NCBI GenBank assembly: GCA_002385415.1 | Contig: DGDL01000030.1 | Span: forward strand, 5,547 to 48,089 | Direction of reading: 5' to 3' | Source: Clostridiales bacterium UBA3953 | Lineage (GTDB): Bacteria; Bacillota; Clostridia; Oscillospirales; CAG-272 | DNA: 42,543 nucleotides | Shown here: positions 1 through 8,397 of the stretch, piece after piece | How positions within the stretch are numbered: position 1 is the stretch's first letter | Layout of the letters: each line of letters opens with the position of its first letter | The notes under the pieces: model-generated | Databases searched by the model: none | Told to the model about the DNA's origin: nothing | Seen by the model: the letters and a program-made list of their open reading frames with translations, nothing else | Position numbers and translations under genes: made by a program

Positions 1-744
1 TTCAACTGGATTTGACTTGTATATTACACACTCTATGCCAAGTAAAGACAGCAGCGCCGCAAGTTTTTGGCAGACTGGCTGCTCGGTTTCATAATGTCCC
101 GCGGCAACAACCGTCATGTCATGCCCGGCAGCGTCGCAAAGCTCGTTGTATGGCATCGAGCCGCAGATATATGCGTCCGCGCCCGCCTCCATTGCCGCGC
201 CGTATAGCGATTTGCCCTCGCCGGGGCAAACGGCAATTCTGCGGTAGCATTTACCGGCATGCCGTGCGACGGCTTGAATGACGCCCGGCGAAACCGCAGA
301 CTTTACTTTTTCCACAAGTTCCTCAAAATCAAGCGGCTCGGCAAGCTGGCCCACCCTGCCGCAGGGGATGCCCTCGTCGAAAAGCGGCTCTGTATCCTTC
401 AGACCAAGCAGCTCGGCAAGCGTGTCGGCGGTGCCGCCCTCCGCACAGTCGAGTGATGTGTGAAATGACAGCGCCGATATGCCGGCGCGCACCATCTTCA
501 ACAGTTTTGGGCTTTCAAGCCTGCGAAGAGGCTTGAATATGACCGGATGGTGCGATACAATAAGCTCACAAGAGTGCTCTATTGCCGCATCAACGGCGTT
601 TTCGGTTATATCAAGAGTGACAAGTGCTCGCTTTATATCTCGGTAGCGGTCCGCAAGCAGCATAACCCCTTCGTTGTCCCAACCGGCGGCAAGTTCTGCC
701 GGTATATGCTCTCGCAGTGCACGGTATATTTCAAGTGTCTTCAT
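1..744 (-). CDS. Nif3-like dinuclear metal-centre protein (3' end outside window)
   Basis: The first 248 codons are present and the frame is open to the window edge, so the C-terminus is missing. Members of the Nif3 (DUF34/YqfO) family bind two metal ions; they are often labelled GTP cyclohydrolase I type 2 homologues, but the real substrate is unsettled. Metal-ligand motifs are visible: SHHPVIF at residues 64-70 with H65/H66, FHTSLD around 94-99 with H95 and D99, and AGHYETE near 215-221 with H217 and E219. The start ATG at 744 is preceded by AAAGG only two bases away, so initiation may depend on trmK, which ends 63 bp upstream. The trmK-nif3 pair matches the yqfN-yqfO order of Bacillus. The family call is firm; the reaction is unknown. 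Confidence 0.93.
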   Translation of the reverse strand, partial: MKTLEIYRALREHIPAELAAGWDNEGVMLLADRYRDIKRALVTLDITENAVDAAIEHSCELIVSHHPVIFKPLRRLESPKLLKMVRAGISALSFHTSLDCAEGGTADTLAELLGLKDTEPLFDEGIPCGRVGQLAEPLDFEELVEKVKSAVSPGVIQAVARHAGKCYRRIAVCPGEGKSLYGAAMEAGADAYICGSMPYNELCDAAGHDMTVVAAGHYETEQPVCQKLAALLSLLGIECVIYKSNPVE

Positions 745-807
745 TGCCTTTACAATCAGATTAAGTATATTTTGTCCTGCGCACCGTTTTTCAGCGCAAG
801 GGCTCAA

Positions 808-1524
808 TCAAGCCATTTGCGTTTTGGACGGCGCGCGCCTTTGAATAGAAATTAGCTCATGCAGCAGCAGGCGGTCGTCCTCACAGTCGACGCCTGCGTT
901 CTTTTTTGCGGTAAATCTCGTCGCAACGATATTGGTTTGCTCGGCCAGATACCGATCAAAAAGCTCTCCCCGCTTTTCTATTATTCGGCGGCCGATCAAA
1001 AACTCGCCCGGCGTGATGGGATTATACCCTTTGCAGGGCAAGCGGCTTTCGCCCTCGGCACAGATTACCTGATAAATTCTGCCTTTGTCGGAGGTGAGGG
1101 TTTCGTCGCGTATGACATATCTCATGCGCACAAGCGCGCGCCTGACCCTTTCAGGATGGGTCATAGGCTGCAGCACTACCCGCTTGCCGGGCGCACGCGC
1201 AAACGGCGCTTCCTCGAGTATGGCCGTTATCTGGTCGCCGCCCAAACCGGCAATAATAATGTCGTCGGGGTCGTACTCCGCGATGCCCTGAAGCCCATTG
1301 GCGCGCAGCAGTGTTATGCGGTCGGATGCGCCCTCTGCCGCGACGTTCTTTTTCGCGCGGTGCAGCGGCCCCTCGTTTGCGTCGGAGGCTATAACATGCC
1401 TGGCGATGTTGTTTTTTACAAGCCAAATAGCAAGATATGCATGGTCACAGCCCACATCGACAGCGAGACTTCCCCGCCGTACGAACGATGCGACCGCTTT
1501 CAGTCTGTCGTCAAGCACAATCAT
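808..1524 (-). CDS. trmK: tRNA (adenine(22)-N1)-methyltransferase TrmK
   Basis: A 238-residue class I SAM-dependent methyltransferase. TrmK makes N1-methyladenosine at position 22 in the tRNA D-loop. The N-terminus has the typical D-R-L...ASFV pattern, followed by SAM-binding motif I (VDVGCDHAYLAIWL, about residues 23-36), the acidic motif II region (VIASDANEGPL), and IIAGLGGDQI in the motif IV position, which corresponds to the family G-M-GG signature. QPMTHPERVRRAL is also family-like, and the length is normal. The Shine-Dalgarno is weak (GGGG upstream of the ATG). It lies 63 bp upstream of the Nif3 gene and 72 bp downstream of the DUF1858 gene, all on the minus strand, so one transcript from the promoter at 1859 is likely, unless the palindromes at 1553-1594 interrupt it. 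Confidence 0.93.
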   Translation of the reverse strand: MIVLDDRLKAVASFVRRGSLAVDVGCDHAYLAIWLVKNNIARHVIASDANEGPLHRAKKNVAAEGASDRITLLRANGLQGIAEYDPDDIIIAGLGGDQITAILEEAPFARAPGKRVVLQPMTHPERVRRALVRMRYVIRDETLTSDKGRIYQVICAEGESRLPCKGYNPITPGEFLIGRRIIEKRGELFDRYLAEQTNIVATRFTAKKNAGVDCEDDRLLLHELISIQRRAPSKTQMA

Positions 1525-1552
1525 GACGCTACCCCGCTGTCTTCAAGCACCA

Positions 1553-1580
1553 CAAGGCGGGCAATGCATTGCCCGCCTTG
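1553..1580. repeat. 28-bp perfect palindrome
   Basis: The left arm CAAGGCGGGCAATG (1553-1566) is followed directly by its exact reverse complement (1567-1580) with no spacer. In RNA it would form a very stable hairpin. On the minus strand it lies just after the DUF1858 stop codon, but no U-tract follows, so a standard intrinsic terminator is unlikely. It may be a dispersed palindromic (REP-like) repeat, an mRNA-end stabiliser or a protein-binding site. Confidence 0.9.
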
Positions 1581-1594
1581 CCAACCGGTTGGCA
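1579..1594. repeat. 16-bp perfect palindrome abutting the 28-bp one
   Basis: TGCCAACCGGTTGGCA reads identically on both strands. It shares two bases with the preceding palindrome, so the 72-bp gap between the DUF1858 gene and trmK is mostly two back-to-back perfect inverted repeats. Its function is unknown. Confidence 0.85.
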
Positions 1595-1596
1595 CT

Positions 1597-1797
1597 TCAC
1601 TTTTCTGCAAGATATGCGTTGATCTTTTTTATCAGCTCGTCTGCGTCGACGCCGTGAACTTCGCAGGCTTCACCGATAGTTTCGCCTCTCGAAGCGGGAC
1701 ATCCGAGACAGTGCATGCCGATTTCGATGAAAAACTGGGCGGTTTCTATATCATAATCGAGCACGTCGCCGATAATAGTGTCCTTCGTTACTTCCAT
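1597..1797 (-). CDS. DUF1858 domain protein (redox-disulfide-like)
   Basis: A 66-residue protein that is almost entirely one DUF1858 domain, a short helical domain found in proteins associated with hybrid-cluster proteins. The motif HCLGCPASRGETIGEAC spans about residues 29-45 and contains the conserved CxxC (C30, C33), proposed in the family to be redox-active or metal-binding. The start ATG at 1797 has a good GGAGGG ribosome site 8 bp upstream. A consensus promoter lies at 1831-1859. It leads the minus-strand group containing trmK and the Nif3 gene. No substrate can be inferred. Confidence 0.85.
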   Translation of the reverse strand: MEVTKDTIIGDVLDYDIETAQFFIEIGMHCLGCPASRGETIGEACEVHGVDADELIKKINAYLAEK

Positions 1798-1830
1798 TCC
1801 GTCAACCCTCCGATTTATAAATACACATCA

Positions 1831-1859
1831 ATTATACTATCCCTTTCCAGTGTTGTCAA
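1831..1859 (-). promoter_or_regulatory. Sigma-A promoter for the DUF1858 gene
   Basis: On the minus strand TTGACA (1854-1859) and TATAAT (1831-1836) are separated by exactly 17 bp, a full consensus match. The expected start near 1824 gives a leader of about 25-30 nt. Confidence 0.88.
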
Positions 1860-1967
1860 TACGCGCGGAGTGGCATGTTGTTTAATATATTATAAATTTT
1901 TAGGTAATATTTTGTAATGACAACAATTTACCAAGCAGCCTTTCGACCAATTTTTATTTGCCTCGCC

Positions 1968-1996
1968 TTGACACGACGGTATGTGTCGGTTATAAT
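1968..1996 (+). promoter_or_regulatory. Sigma-A promoter for the miaB operon
   Basis: TTGACA (1968-1973) and TATAAT (1991-1996) with a 17-bp spacer match the consensus perfectly. It diverges from the promoter at 1831-1859. The leader to miaB is about 65 nt. Confidence 0.88.
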
Positions 1997-2069
1997 TTAT
2001 TGTAAATGTTTATATGTGCATTTGTTCTTTTAAGTAAATATTTTGCAAATTAATCGGAGAAAACCACCA

Positions 2070-3458
2070 ATGCAGAAAAATTACGCCGAATCCGCGCGCA
2101 GATACATGGACGCCGTCGCCGCCATAGTCGCGTCTATGCCGCGCAGACCGGCATATTATATCGAAACCTTTGGTTGCCAGCAAAACGAAGCCGACAGCGA
2201 AAGGCTTGCCGGAATGACCGAGGCAATGGGTTTTGTGCGCGCCGCCGATCCCGACGGCGCGTCACTTATCATATATAACACCTGCGCAGTCCGCGAACAC
2301 GCAGAGAAAAAGGCGCTGTCGCTTATTGGAGAGGCAAAGCACCGCAAAGCCGCCAACCCCGACGTTCTTATCGGCGTCTGCGGCTGCATGACCGCTCAGC
2401 CCCACCGCATGGAGGAAATCAAAAGGCACTATCCCTATGTTGATTTCCTTTTCGGCACAAAAGCGCCGGAGCGCTATCCCGAGATACTCTACAACGCGCT
2501 CACTTCAAACAAGCGAACATTTTATCCCGACGATTATGACGGCGTCGACGTGCCCGCCGAAGACCTTCCGGTAAAGCGCGAGATGACCTGGAAGGCTTGG
2601 CTGCCCATCATGTACGGGTGCAACAACTTCTGCGCCTATTGCATCGTGCCCTATGTCCGCGGGCGCGAGCGCAGCCGCCAGCCGGAGGCTATAATTGCCG
2701 AGGCGCGCGAACTTGTGGAGACCGGATGCAAAGATATTACGCTACTCGGCCAAAACGTCAACTCCTACGAGTACGGTTTTGCAAGCCTGCTCCGCGAGCT
2801 TGACAAAATACCCGGCGATTACGTCATACGCTTTATGACCAGCCATCCGAAAGACGCAACACGCGAGCTAATCGACACAATAGCCGAATCCGAGCACATC
2901 GCGCACCATTTCCACCTGCCCATGCAGGCCGGCTCGAACGCGATTTTGAAGGCTATGAACAGGCGCTACACGCGCGAGCAGTATCTATCGCTTGTCGATT
3001 ACATGCGCGAGAAGATGCCGGACATCGCCATATCGTCCGACATTATAGTCGGCTTTCCGGGCGAGACCGAGGAAGATTTTGAGGATACGCTCGACGCAGT
3101 GCGGCACGCTCAGTTCGACTTTATATACTCGTTTATATACTCCCCCCGCGTGGGCACGCCCGCGGCAAAACTGGAGGACACAACGCCGCACGAGGTCAAA
3201 ACCGAGCGGTTTGCCCGCCTGCTCGAGGTTCAAAACGCAATCTCAAGAGCGAAAAACCAAAGGCTTGTCGGACAGCGCCTGCGTCTGCTCGTCGAGGGGC
3301 CGAGCAAAACCAACCCCGAAGTTTTCAGCGGACGCAGCTTTCACGCCAAACTCGTGCATTTTACGGGCGGCGACGAGTCGCTGACCGGCAAATACGCCTG
3401 GGTCGAGATCACCGGCGCCGATGTGTATACACTGACAGGCAAATTTGTCGGTGTCTGA
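2070..3458 (+). CDS. miaB: tRNA-2-methylthio-N6-dimethylallyladenosine synthase MiaB
   Basis: A 462-residue radical-SAM methylthiotransferase that converts i6A37 (or its precursor) to ms2i6A37 in tRNAs reading UNN codons. The N-terminal UPF0004 domain supplies the auxiliary [4Fe-4S] ligands C36 (TFGCQQNE), C72 (NTCAVREHAEKKA) and C106 (GCMTAQ). The radical-SAM CxxxCxxC is C184/C188/C191 (YGCNNFCAYCIVPYVRGRE). A C-terminal TRAM region ends the protein. NTCAVRE and the VRGRERSR stretch point to MiaB rather than MtaB or RimO. I chose ATG 2070 because GGAGA lies 9 bp upstream; the frame also continues up to a TTG at 2043 that lacks support. First gene of the miaB-mutS-mutL-tgt-mazG run. Confidence 0.96.
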   Translation: MQKNYAESARRYMDAVAAIVASMPRRPAYYIETFGCQQNEADSERLAGMTEAMGFVRAADPDGASLIIYNTCAVREHAEKKALSLIGEAKHRKAANPDVLIGVCGCMTAQPHRMEEIKRHYPYVDFLFGTKAPERYPEILYNALTSNKRTFYPDDYDGVDVPAEDLPVKREMTWKAWLPIMYGCNNFCAYCIVPYVRGRERSRQPEAIIAEARELVETGCKDITLLGQNVNSYEYGFASLLRELDKIPGDYVIRFMTSHPKDATRELIDTIAESEHIAHHFHLPMQAGSNAILKAMNRRYTREQYLSLVDYMREKMPDIAISSDIIVGFPGETEEDFEDTLDAVRHAQFDFIYSFIYSPRVGTPAAKLEDTTPHEVKTERFARLLEVQNAISRAKNQRLVGQRLRLLVEGPSKTNPEVFSGRSFHAKLVHFTGGDESLTGKYAWVEITGADVYTLTGKFVGV

Positions 3459-3491
3459 CCACACCTGCAGGCAAAAGATAAATTACCTTGA

Positions 3492-3515
3492 TTGGGGCGG
3501 AGTGCACCGCCCCAA
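3492..3515. repeat. Intergenic hairpin between miaB and mutS
   Basis: The perfect 9-bp arms TTGGGGCGG and CCGCCCCAA enclose a 6-nt loop AGTGCA. No U-tract follows on the plus strand, so it should not stop the miaB-mutS transcript. Its GGCGG...TGCA...CCGCC design resembles the palindrome at 1553-1580, whose centre also reads TGCA. It could be an mRNA-processing structure or a member of a dispersed palindrome family. Confidence 0.75.
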
Positions 3516-3559
3516 AAATAACCTTAAAGTTCAAATCATTTTTTCGGAGCAAGATAAAT

Positions 3560-6163
3560 ATGTCGCTTACCCCGATGATGCAGCAATACATGGAAGTCAA
3601 GCGCCGCCACATGGACGCAATTGTCTTTTTTCGGCTGGGCGACTTCTATGAGATGTTTTTCGATGACGCAAAACTCGTGTCGCACGAGCTTGATCTGACG
3701 CTGACCGGCCGCGACTGCGGCGGAGGCGAGCGCGCCCCCATGTGCGGCGTGCCCTATCACTCGGCTGATACATATATTGCAAAGCTGGTGTCAAGAGGCT
3801 ATAAGGTCGCGATATGCGAGCAGATGGAGGATCCTGCGACGGCAAAGGGACTGGTGCGCCGCGACGTTGTGCGCATCATAACCCCGGGCACTGTTATCGA
3901 CAGCGGCATGCTCGACGAGTTGCGCAACAATTACATCGCCGCGCTTTGCCTTGCTCCGACCGCTGCCGGCATTTGCTTTTGCGACGTTTCGACCGGCGAC
4001 ATCGAGGCGGCGGTCTTTGATTCGGGCAATTCGACCGATATGATAGACCGCGTGCTCGCCGAGATTGCGCGATACCAGCCGCGCGAACTGCTTTGCGACA
4101 CCGACCTTGCCGGCTACCCAAAGCTGCGGCAGTATCTTACAAAGCGCATAAATTGCTCCGTAATAGACAATGTGCCGTCGCGCTTTGAAGCCGGCCCGGC
4201 GCTCGAGCGCACAAAGGCTCAATTCCCCGACCGGTTTGCCGCCTCGGGCGTGCCGGGGGAGCGCGAGCTTACTATGATACGCGCGGTCGGAGCGCTGCTC
4301 GGCTATGTCGAGGAGACGCAGCGCTCGGCGCTCGGCAACATCACCGAGCTGTCAGTTTATGACGAACGGAAATACATGGAGATAGACCCGAATACACGCC
4401 GCAGTCTCGAGCTTTGCGAGACGATGCGTACGGGCGAGCGGCGCGGTTCGCTGCTTTGGGCGCTCGACCGCACAAAAACGTCGGCGGGTGCGCGCCTCTT
4501 GCGACGGTTTATTGAAGCGCCGCTGCTCGACTGCAACAAAATCGCACGCAGGCAGGGCGCGGTGGGCGAGCTTGCCTCGTCGTTTATACTGCGGCGCGAG
4601 CTGGGCGAGCATCTTTCCAATGTGCTTGACCTTGAGCGGCTTACGACGAAAATAGTCTATAACACCGCCGGGCCGCGCGACATGAAGGCAATCTCGGCCT
4701 CGATTGCGGCAGTGCCCGAGGTGAAGGCTCTGCTTGCCGACTGCAAAGACCCCGAGCTATGCACGCTGCGCGACTCGCTTGACGAGCTTTCCGACGTGCG
4801 CGAGGACATAGACAACACAATATGCGACGACCCGCCCGCTTCGCTACGTGACGGCGGATTTATCCGCTCCGGCGCAAACGAGGAGGCCGACCGTCTGCGC
4901 GAGATTGTGCGCGACGCAAAAGGCTATATCGAGCGCATCGCCGCAGAGGAACGCGAAGCGACGGGCATAAAAAACCTTAAAATCGGCTATAACCGGGTGT
5001 TTGGATATTACATCGAGGTGTCGAAATCCAACCTTTCCGAGATACCCGACCGCTACATACGCAAGCAGACGCTGGCCGGCGGCGAGCGGTTTATCACCCA
5101 AAAGCTCAAGGAAGCCGAGCAGACCATCCTCGGTGCGTCGGACAGGCTTGCCGCGCTCGAGCTTGAACTTTTTGCCCAGCTGCGCGAGCGCGTCGCCATG
5201 CAGGCATCGCGTATCCAGCGCTGCGCCGCCATGCTTGCGCTGCTCGACGTCTACTGCAGCCTCGCCGAGGTGGCGTCCGAACACGGATACTGCCGGCCGG
5301 AGGTGGACTACAGCGACGTCATACAAATAAAAGACGGACGCCATCCCGTGGTCGAGCGCTTTACCGACGGCGCTTTCGTGCCAAACGACACCTATCTCGA
5401 CTGCGGCCACAGCCGGCTCATGCTTATTACCGGCCCGAACATGGCGGGCAAATCGACCTATATGCGTCAGGTAGCGCTGATTGTGCTGATGGCGCAAATC
5501 GGCTCGTTTGTGCCGGCGTCAAGCGCGCGAATCGGCATCGTCGACAAAATTTTCACTCGCGTGGGCGCATCCGACGACCTTGCGGCCGGCACCTCCACAT
5601 TCATGCTGGAGATGAACGAGGTCGCCTATATTCTCGCGCATGCTACAAGGCGCAGCCTTATCATATACGACGAGATCGGGCGCGGGACCAGCACATTCGA
5701 CGGCATGTCGATAGCACGCGCAGTCGCCGAGTATACAGCCGGCAAAAAAATCGGCGCAAAAACGCTGTTTGCCACCCATTATCATGAGCTAACCGACCTT
5801 GAAGGCAATGTAGAAGGGGTTTTCAACTGCAATATCGCCGCAAAAAAGAAGGGCGACGACATCATATTCCTGCGCAAGATAGTGCGCGGCGCAACCGACG
5901 ACAGCTATGGAATAGAGGTTGCAAAGCTCGCCGGCGTCCCAAGGCTTGTTATCCGCCGCGCGCGCGAAGTGCTCGAGCAGCTTGAGCAGCGTGCACGCAT
6001 GACCGCTCCCCCGCCCGAACCTGTACCCGACGATCAGCCAATCACAATCGACGATATTAAGGCTGCGGAGGTGCGGGAAAAGCTGCTGAAAATCGACGTT
6101 GACCTTCTGACCCCGCTCGAAGCGCTGAATATGATTTCCGAGCTGAAAAAGCTTGCGGAATAA
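3560..6163 (+). CDS. mutS: DNA mismatch repair protein MutS
   Basis: An 867-residue MutS1, full length for the family. The mismatch-binding motif G-D-F-Y-E-M is at residues 27-32, with the wedge F29 and E31. Connector, lever and clamp regions follow. The ABC-type ATPase has Walker A GPNMAGKST starting at G625, and the signature/Walker B region LIIYDEIGRGTSTFDGMS about 75 residues later, followed by the H-loop FATHYHEL. A C-terminal tail resembling the MutS dimerisation region is present. The open frame extends upstream to 3488, but ATG 3560 has GGAG 10 bp upstream and gives the standard N-terminus. mutL follows 69 bp later, the usual pairing. Confidence 0.97.
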   Translation: MSLTPMMQQYMEVKRRHMDAIVFFRLGDFYEMFFDDAKLVSHELDLTLTGRDCGGGERAPMCGVPYHSADTYIAKLVSRGYKVAICEQMEDPATAKGLVRRDVVRIITPGTVIDSGMLDELRNNYIAALCLAPTAAGICFCDVSTGDIEAAVFDSGNSTDMIDRVLAEIARYQPRELLCDTDLAGYPKLRQYLTKRINCSVIDNVPSRFEAGPALERTKAQFPDRFAASGVPGERELTMIRAVGALLGYVEETQRSALGNITELSVYDERKYMEIDPNTRRSLELCETMRTGERRGSLLWALDRTKTSAGARLLRRFIEAPLLDCNKIARRQGAVGELASSFILRRELGEHLSNVLDLERLTTKIVYNTAGPRDMKAISASIAAVPEVKALLADCKDPELCTLRDSLDELSDVREDIDNTICDDPPASLRDGGFIRSGANEEADRLREIVRDAKGYIERIAAEEREATGIKNLKIGYNRVFGYYIEVSKSNLSEIPDRYIRKQTLAGGERFITQKLKEAEQTILGASDRLAALELELFAQLRERVAMQASRIQRCAAMLALLDVYCSLAEVASEHGYCRPEVDYSDVIQIKDGRHPVVERFTDGAFVPNDTYLDCGHSRLMLITGPNMAGKSTYMRQVALIVLMAQIGSFVPASSARIGIVDKIFTRVGASDDLAAGTSTFMLEMNEVAYILAHATRRSLIIYDEIGRGTSTFDGMSIARAVAEYTAGKKIGAKTLFATHYHELTDLEGNVEGVFNCNIAAKKKGDDIIFLRKIVRGATDDSYGIEVAKLAGVPRLVIRRAREVLEQLEQRARMTAPPPEPVPDDQPITIDDIKAAEVREKLLKIDVDLLTPLEALNMISELKKLAE

Positions 6164-6232
6164 ATCTAATCGAAAGGAAGAGCCGCCGCGCTGCCGTAAT
6201 GGTTGCGGCGCCGCGGCGCAAGGTGCCCCATC

Positions 6233-8326
6233 TTGCCCAAGATAAATGTTCTTGATACATCTGTTGCCAATCTCATTGCCGCCGGCGAAGTTGTCGAGCG
6301 GCCGGCATCGGTGGTAAAAGAGCTGCTCGAAAACTCGGTGGACGCCGGCGCAACACAGATAACCGTCGAAATAAAGCGGGGCGGGATAACCTTCATCCGC
6401 GTCGCCGACAACGGCTGCGGCATAGCGCGGGAGGATGTGCCTGTTTCACTCAAGCGCCATGCGACAAGCAAGATCTCGGACGCATCCGACCTTGCGTCCA
6501 TCATGACGCTGGGCTTTCGGGGCGAGGCACTTGCCGCCATATCGAGCGTTGCCCGCTTGCGGATTATAACGCGCACGCGCGACGAGCAGGTCGGGACGCT
6601 GCTTGAAAGCGAGCCCGACGGCGAGGTTCATGTCTCCGAAACCGGCGCCCCCATCGGAACAACCGTTATTGTCGAGGAGCTGTTTGCAAACGTGCCGGCT
6701 CGGCTCAAGTTTCTCAAAAAAGATGTCGGCGAGGCTATGGCGGTCACGACTATAGTCGAAAAGCTGGCACTCTCCCGGCCGGACATTGCAATCCGCTATA
6801 TATCAGACGGCACCGTTAAATTCGATACCGCAGGCACCGGCAAGCTCGAGGACGCCATTTACGCGGTGCTCGGTCGAGAGTTTGCAAAGCGGCTGGTACC
6901 GGTGGACGAGATGACTGAGGGCATACATGTCACCGGTTTCATCGGCACGCCCGAAACGGCGCGGGGTAACCGCAACTACCAAAACATCTTTGTCAACGGC
7001 CGATATGTCAAGAGCCTGACAATCTCGACCGCGGTCGAACAGGCATTTGAATCGTACATACCCGGCGACAAGTTCCCTGCCTGTGTGCTCAATGTAGGCA
7101 TCCACCCGACTTTGGTGGACGTGAACGTGCATCCGACCAAGCTGGAGGTCAAGTTTTCAAGCGAGCGCGCCGTGTTCGAAGCCGTATATTGCGCGGTGCG
7201 CAACGCGCTGCTGTCAAAGCTGCCGCTTGTCAAGCTCGCCACGCCGCGCGTCAAGTTGACCGGCGACGACCTCGGCGCCGTCGCCGAGATTATCAGCGGA
7301 AAGCTTGAGCAAAACGAACGTGACGGCGACACCTCACCCATATCGCTCGACGAGACCGAGACTATAGTTGACGGGCAACCCGAAGGCAAATCCAAACCCG
7401 CTGCCACAAGACCTGCGGAGTCCGATGACAAGCCCGCGCTTGCCGAAAGCGCAAGCGCATCGGCCGAAAAGCCCGCAGGCATTAAAACCGACACGTCCGC
7501 CTCCCTGCCCCGCGGCGGGGGCTATACGTTTGCCGGCGCCGATCTCACCGCAAGCGCACCGGACGGCGAAGGGCCAAAGCCCGAATCCGCCGAGCTGCCG
7601 CGTCTCGACGATTTGCTCGAAGGCATGGACACTGCCGAATCGTTTGCCGCGCCGCCGCCCGTATCGGATAAAAGCGGCGATACTCCCTCGCCCGGCACAA
7701 GTCCGCACGACCATGACGAGACAGATTTTGACACCGAGCCGCATTTCAGGGTTGCGGGCATACTTTTCAACTGTTATATTATCGTGGAGTCGGGCGAGCG
7801 CGTGTTTTTCATTGACAAGCACGCTGCGCACGAACGCGTACTGTTCGAGGACATGAAAAAACGCCTGTACGGTCAGGACGATACACAGGCGCAGCTGCTG
7901 TTTATACCTATCGAGCTGACGCTTTCGCCGCAGGAGCGCGCAGCGGTCGCCGAGTTTGCGTCAGAGTTCGATGCGCTCGGATACGGCTATGTCCAACTTG
8001 AGGACGGGAAAATCGGGCTTATCCAAATTCCGTCCGACCTGCCTGCCGACGCCGCTGGGGAGCTGTTTGCCACGCTTGTCGCCTCGCTTGCAGAAGGCGG
8101 CAGCACTCCGCGCCTTGAGCGCGACGCTCTGTACGAACATGCGCTTTACACCGCCTCGTGCAAAGCCGCGATGAAAGCCGGCCGCAACGACGGTGGCTCC
8201 GCCTCGCTTAACTGGCTTGTGCGTCGCGTGCTGACCGACCCGGCTGTCCGCGTCTGCCCACATGGGCGGCCCGTCGCTGTCGAGGCGGACAAATCATGGC
8301 TCGAAAAGCTGTTTTTACGAGCTTAA
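6233..8326 (+). CDS. mutL: DNA mismatch repair endonuclease MutL (TTG start)
   Basis: A 697-residue GHKL-ATPase MutL. The N-terminal motif I KELLENSVDAGA (about 29-40) carries the catalytic Glu and Mg-binding Asn; DNGCGI and GFRGEAL follow. A low-complexity acidic/proline linker covers about 370-490. The C-terminal endonuclease motif D528-K-H-A-A-H-E-R-V-L-F-E539 matches DxHA(X)2E(X)4E, with Lys in place of the common Gln. SCKAAMK and CPHGRP (from C675) complete the metal site, so this is the nicking type expected where MutH is absent. The start is inferred to be TTG 6233: it gives the canonical MPKINVLD...IAAGEVVERPASVVKEL N-terminus and has AAGGTG 7 bp upstream. The open frame continues a little further upstream without support. 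Confidence 0.95.
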   Translation: MPKINVLDTSVANLIAAGEVVERPASVVKELLENSVDAGATQITVEIKRGGITFIRVADNGCGIAREDVPVSLKRHATSKISDASDLASIMTLGFRGEALAAISSVARLRIITRTRDEQVGTLLESEPDGEVHVSETGAPIGTTVIVEELFANVPARLKFLKKDVGEAMAVTTIVEKLALSRPDIAIRYISDGTVKFDTAGTGKLEDAIYAVLGREFAKRLVPVDEMTEGIHVTGFIGTPETARGNRNYQNIFVNGRYVKSLTISTAVEQAFESYIPGDKFPACVLNVGIHPTLVDVNVHPTKLEVKFSSERAVFEAVYCAVRNALLSKLPLVKLATPRVKLTGDDLGAVAEIISGKLEQNERDGDTSPISLDETETIVDGQPEGKSKPAATRPAESDDKPALAESASASAEKPAGIKTDTSASLPRGGGYTFAGADLTASAPDGEGPKPESAELPRLDDLLEGMDTAESFAAPPPVSDKSGDTPSPGTSPHDHDETDFDTEPHFRVAGILFNCYIIVESGERVFFIDKHAAHERVLFEDMKKRLYGQDDTQAQLLFIPIELTLSPQERAAVAEFASEFDALGYGYVQLEDGKIGLIQIPSDLPADAAGELFATLVASLAEGGSTPRLERDALYEHALYTASCKAAMKAGRNDGGSASLNWLVRRVLTDPAVRVCPHGRPVAVEADKSWLEKLFLRA

Positions 8327-8397
8327 ATTTGCGTTTGCGCATAACTTTTATAAAACAAATTCATAATTCCATTATATAGACTTAAATAGGAAATCAA

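Noticed and set aside
859..1917. A 352-codon plus-strand open frame opposite trmK and the DUF1858 gene
   Set aside because: It is antisense to two well-supported genes, has no ribosome site, and its translation shows no recognisable motif. Long antisense frames here follow from the strong codon-position bias of the GC-rich genes.
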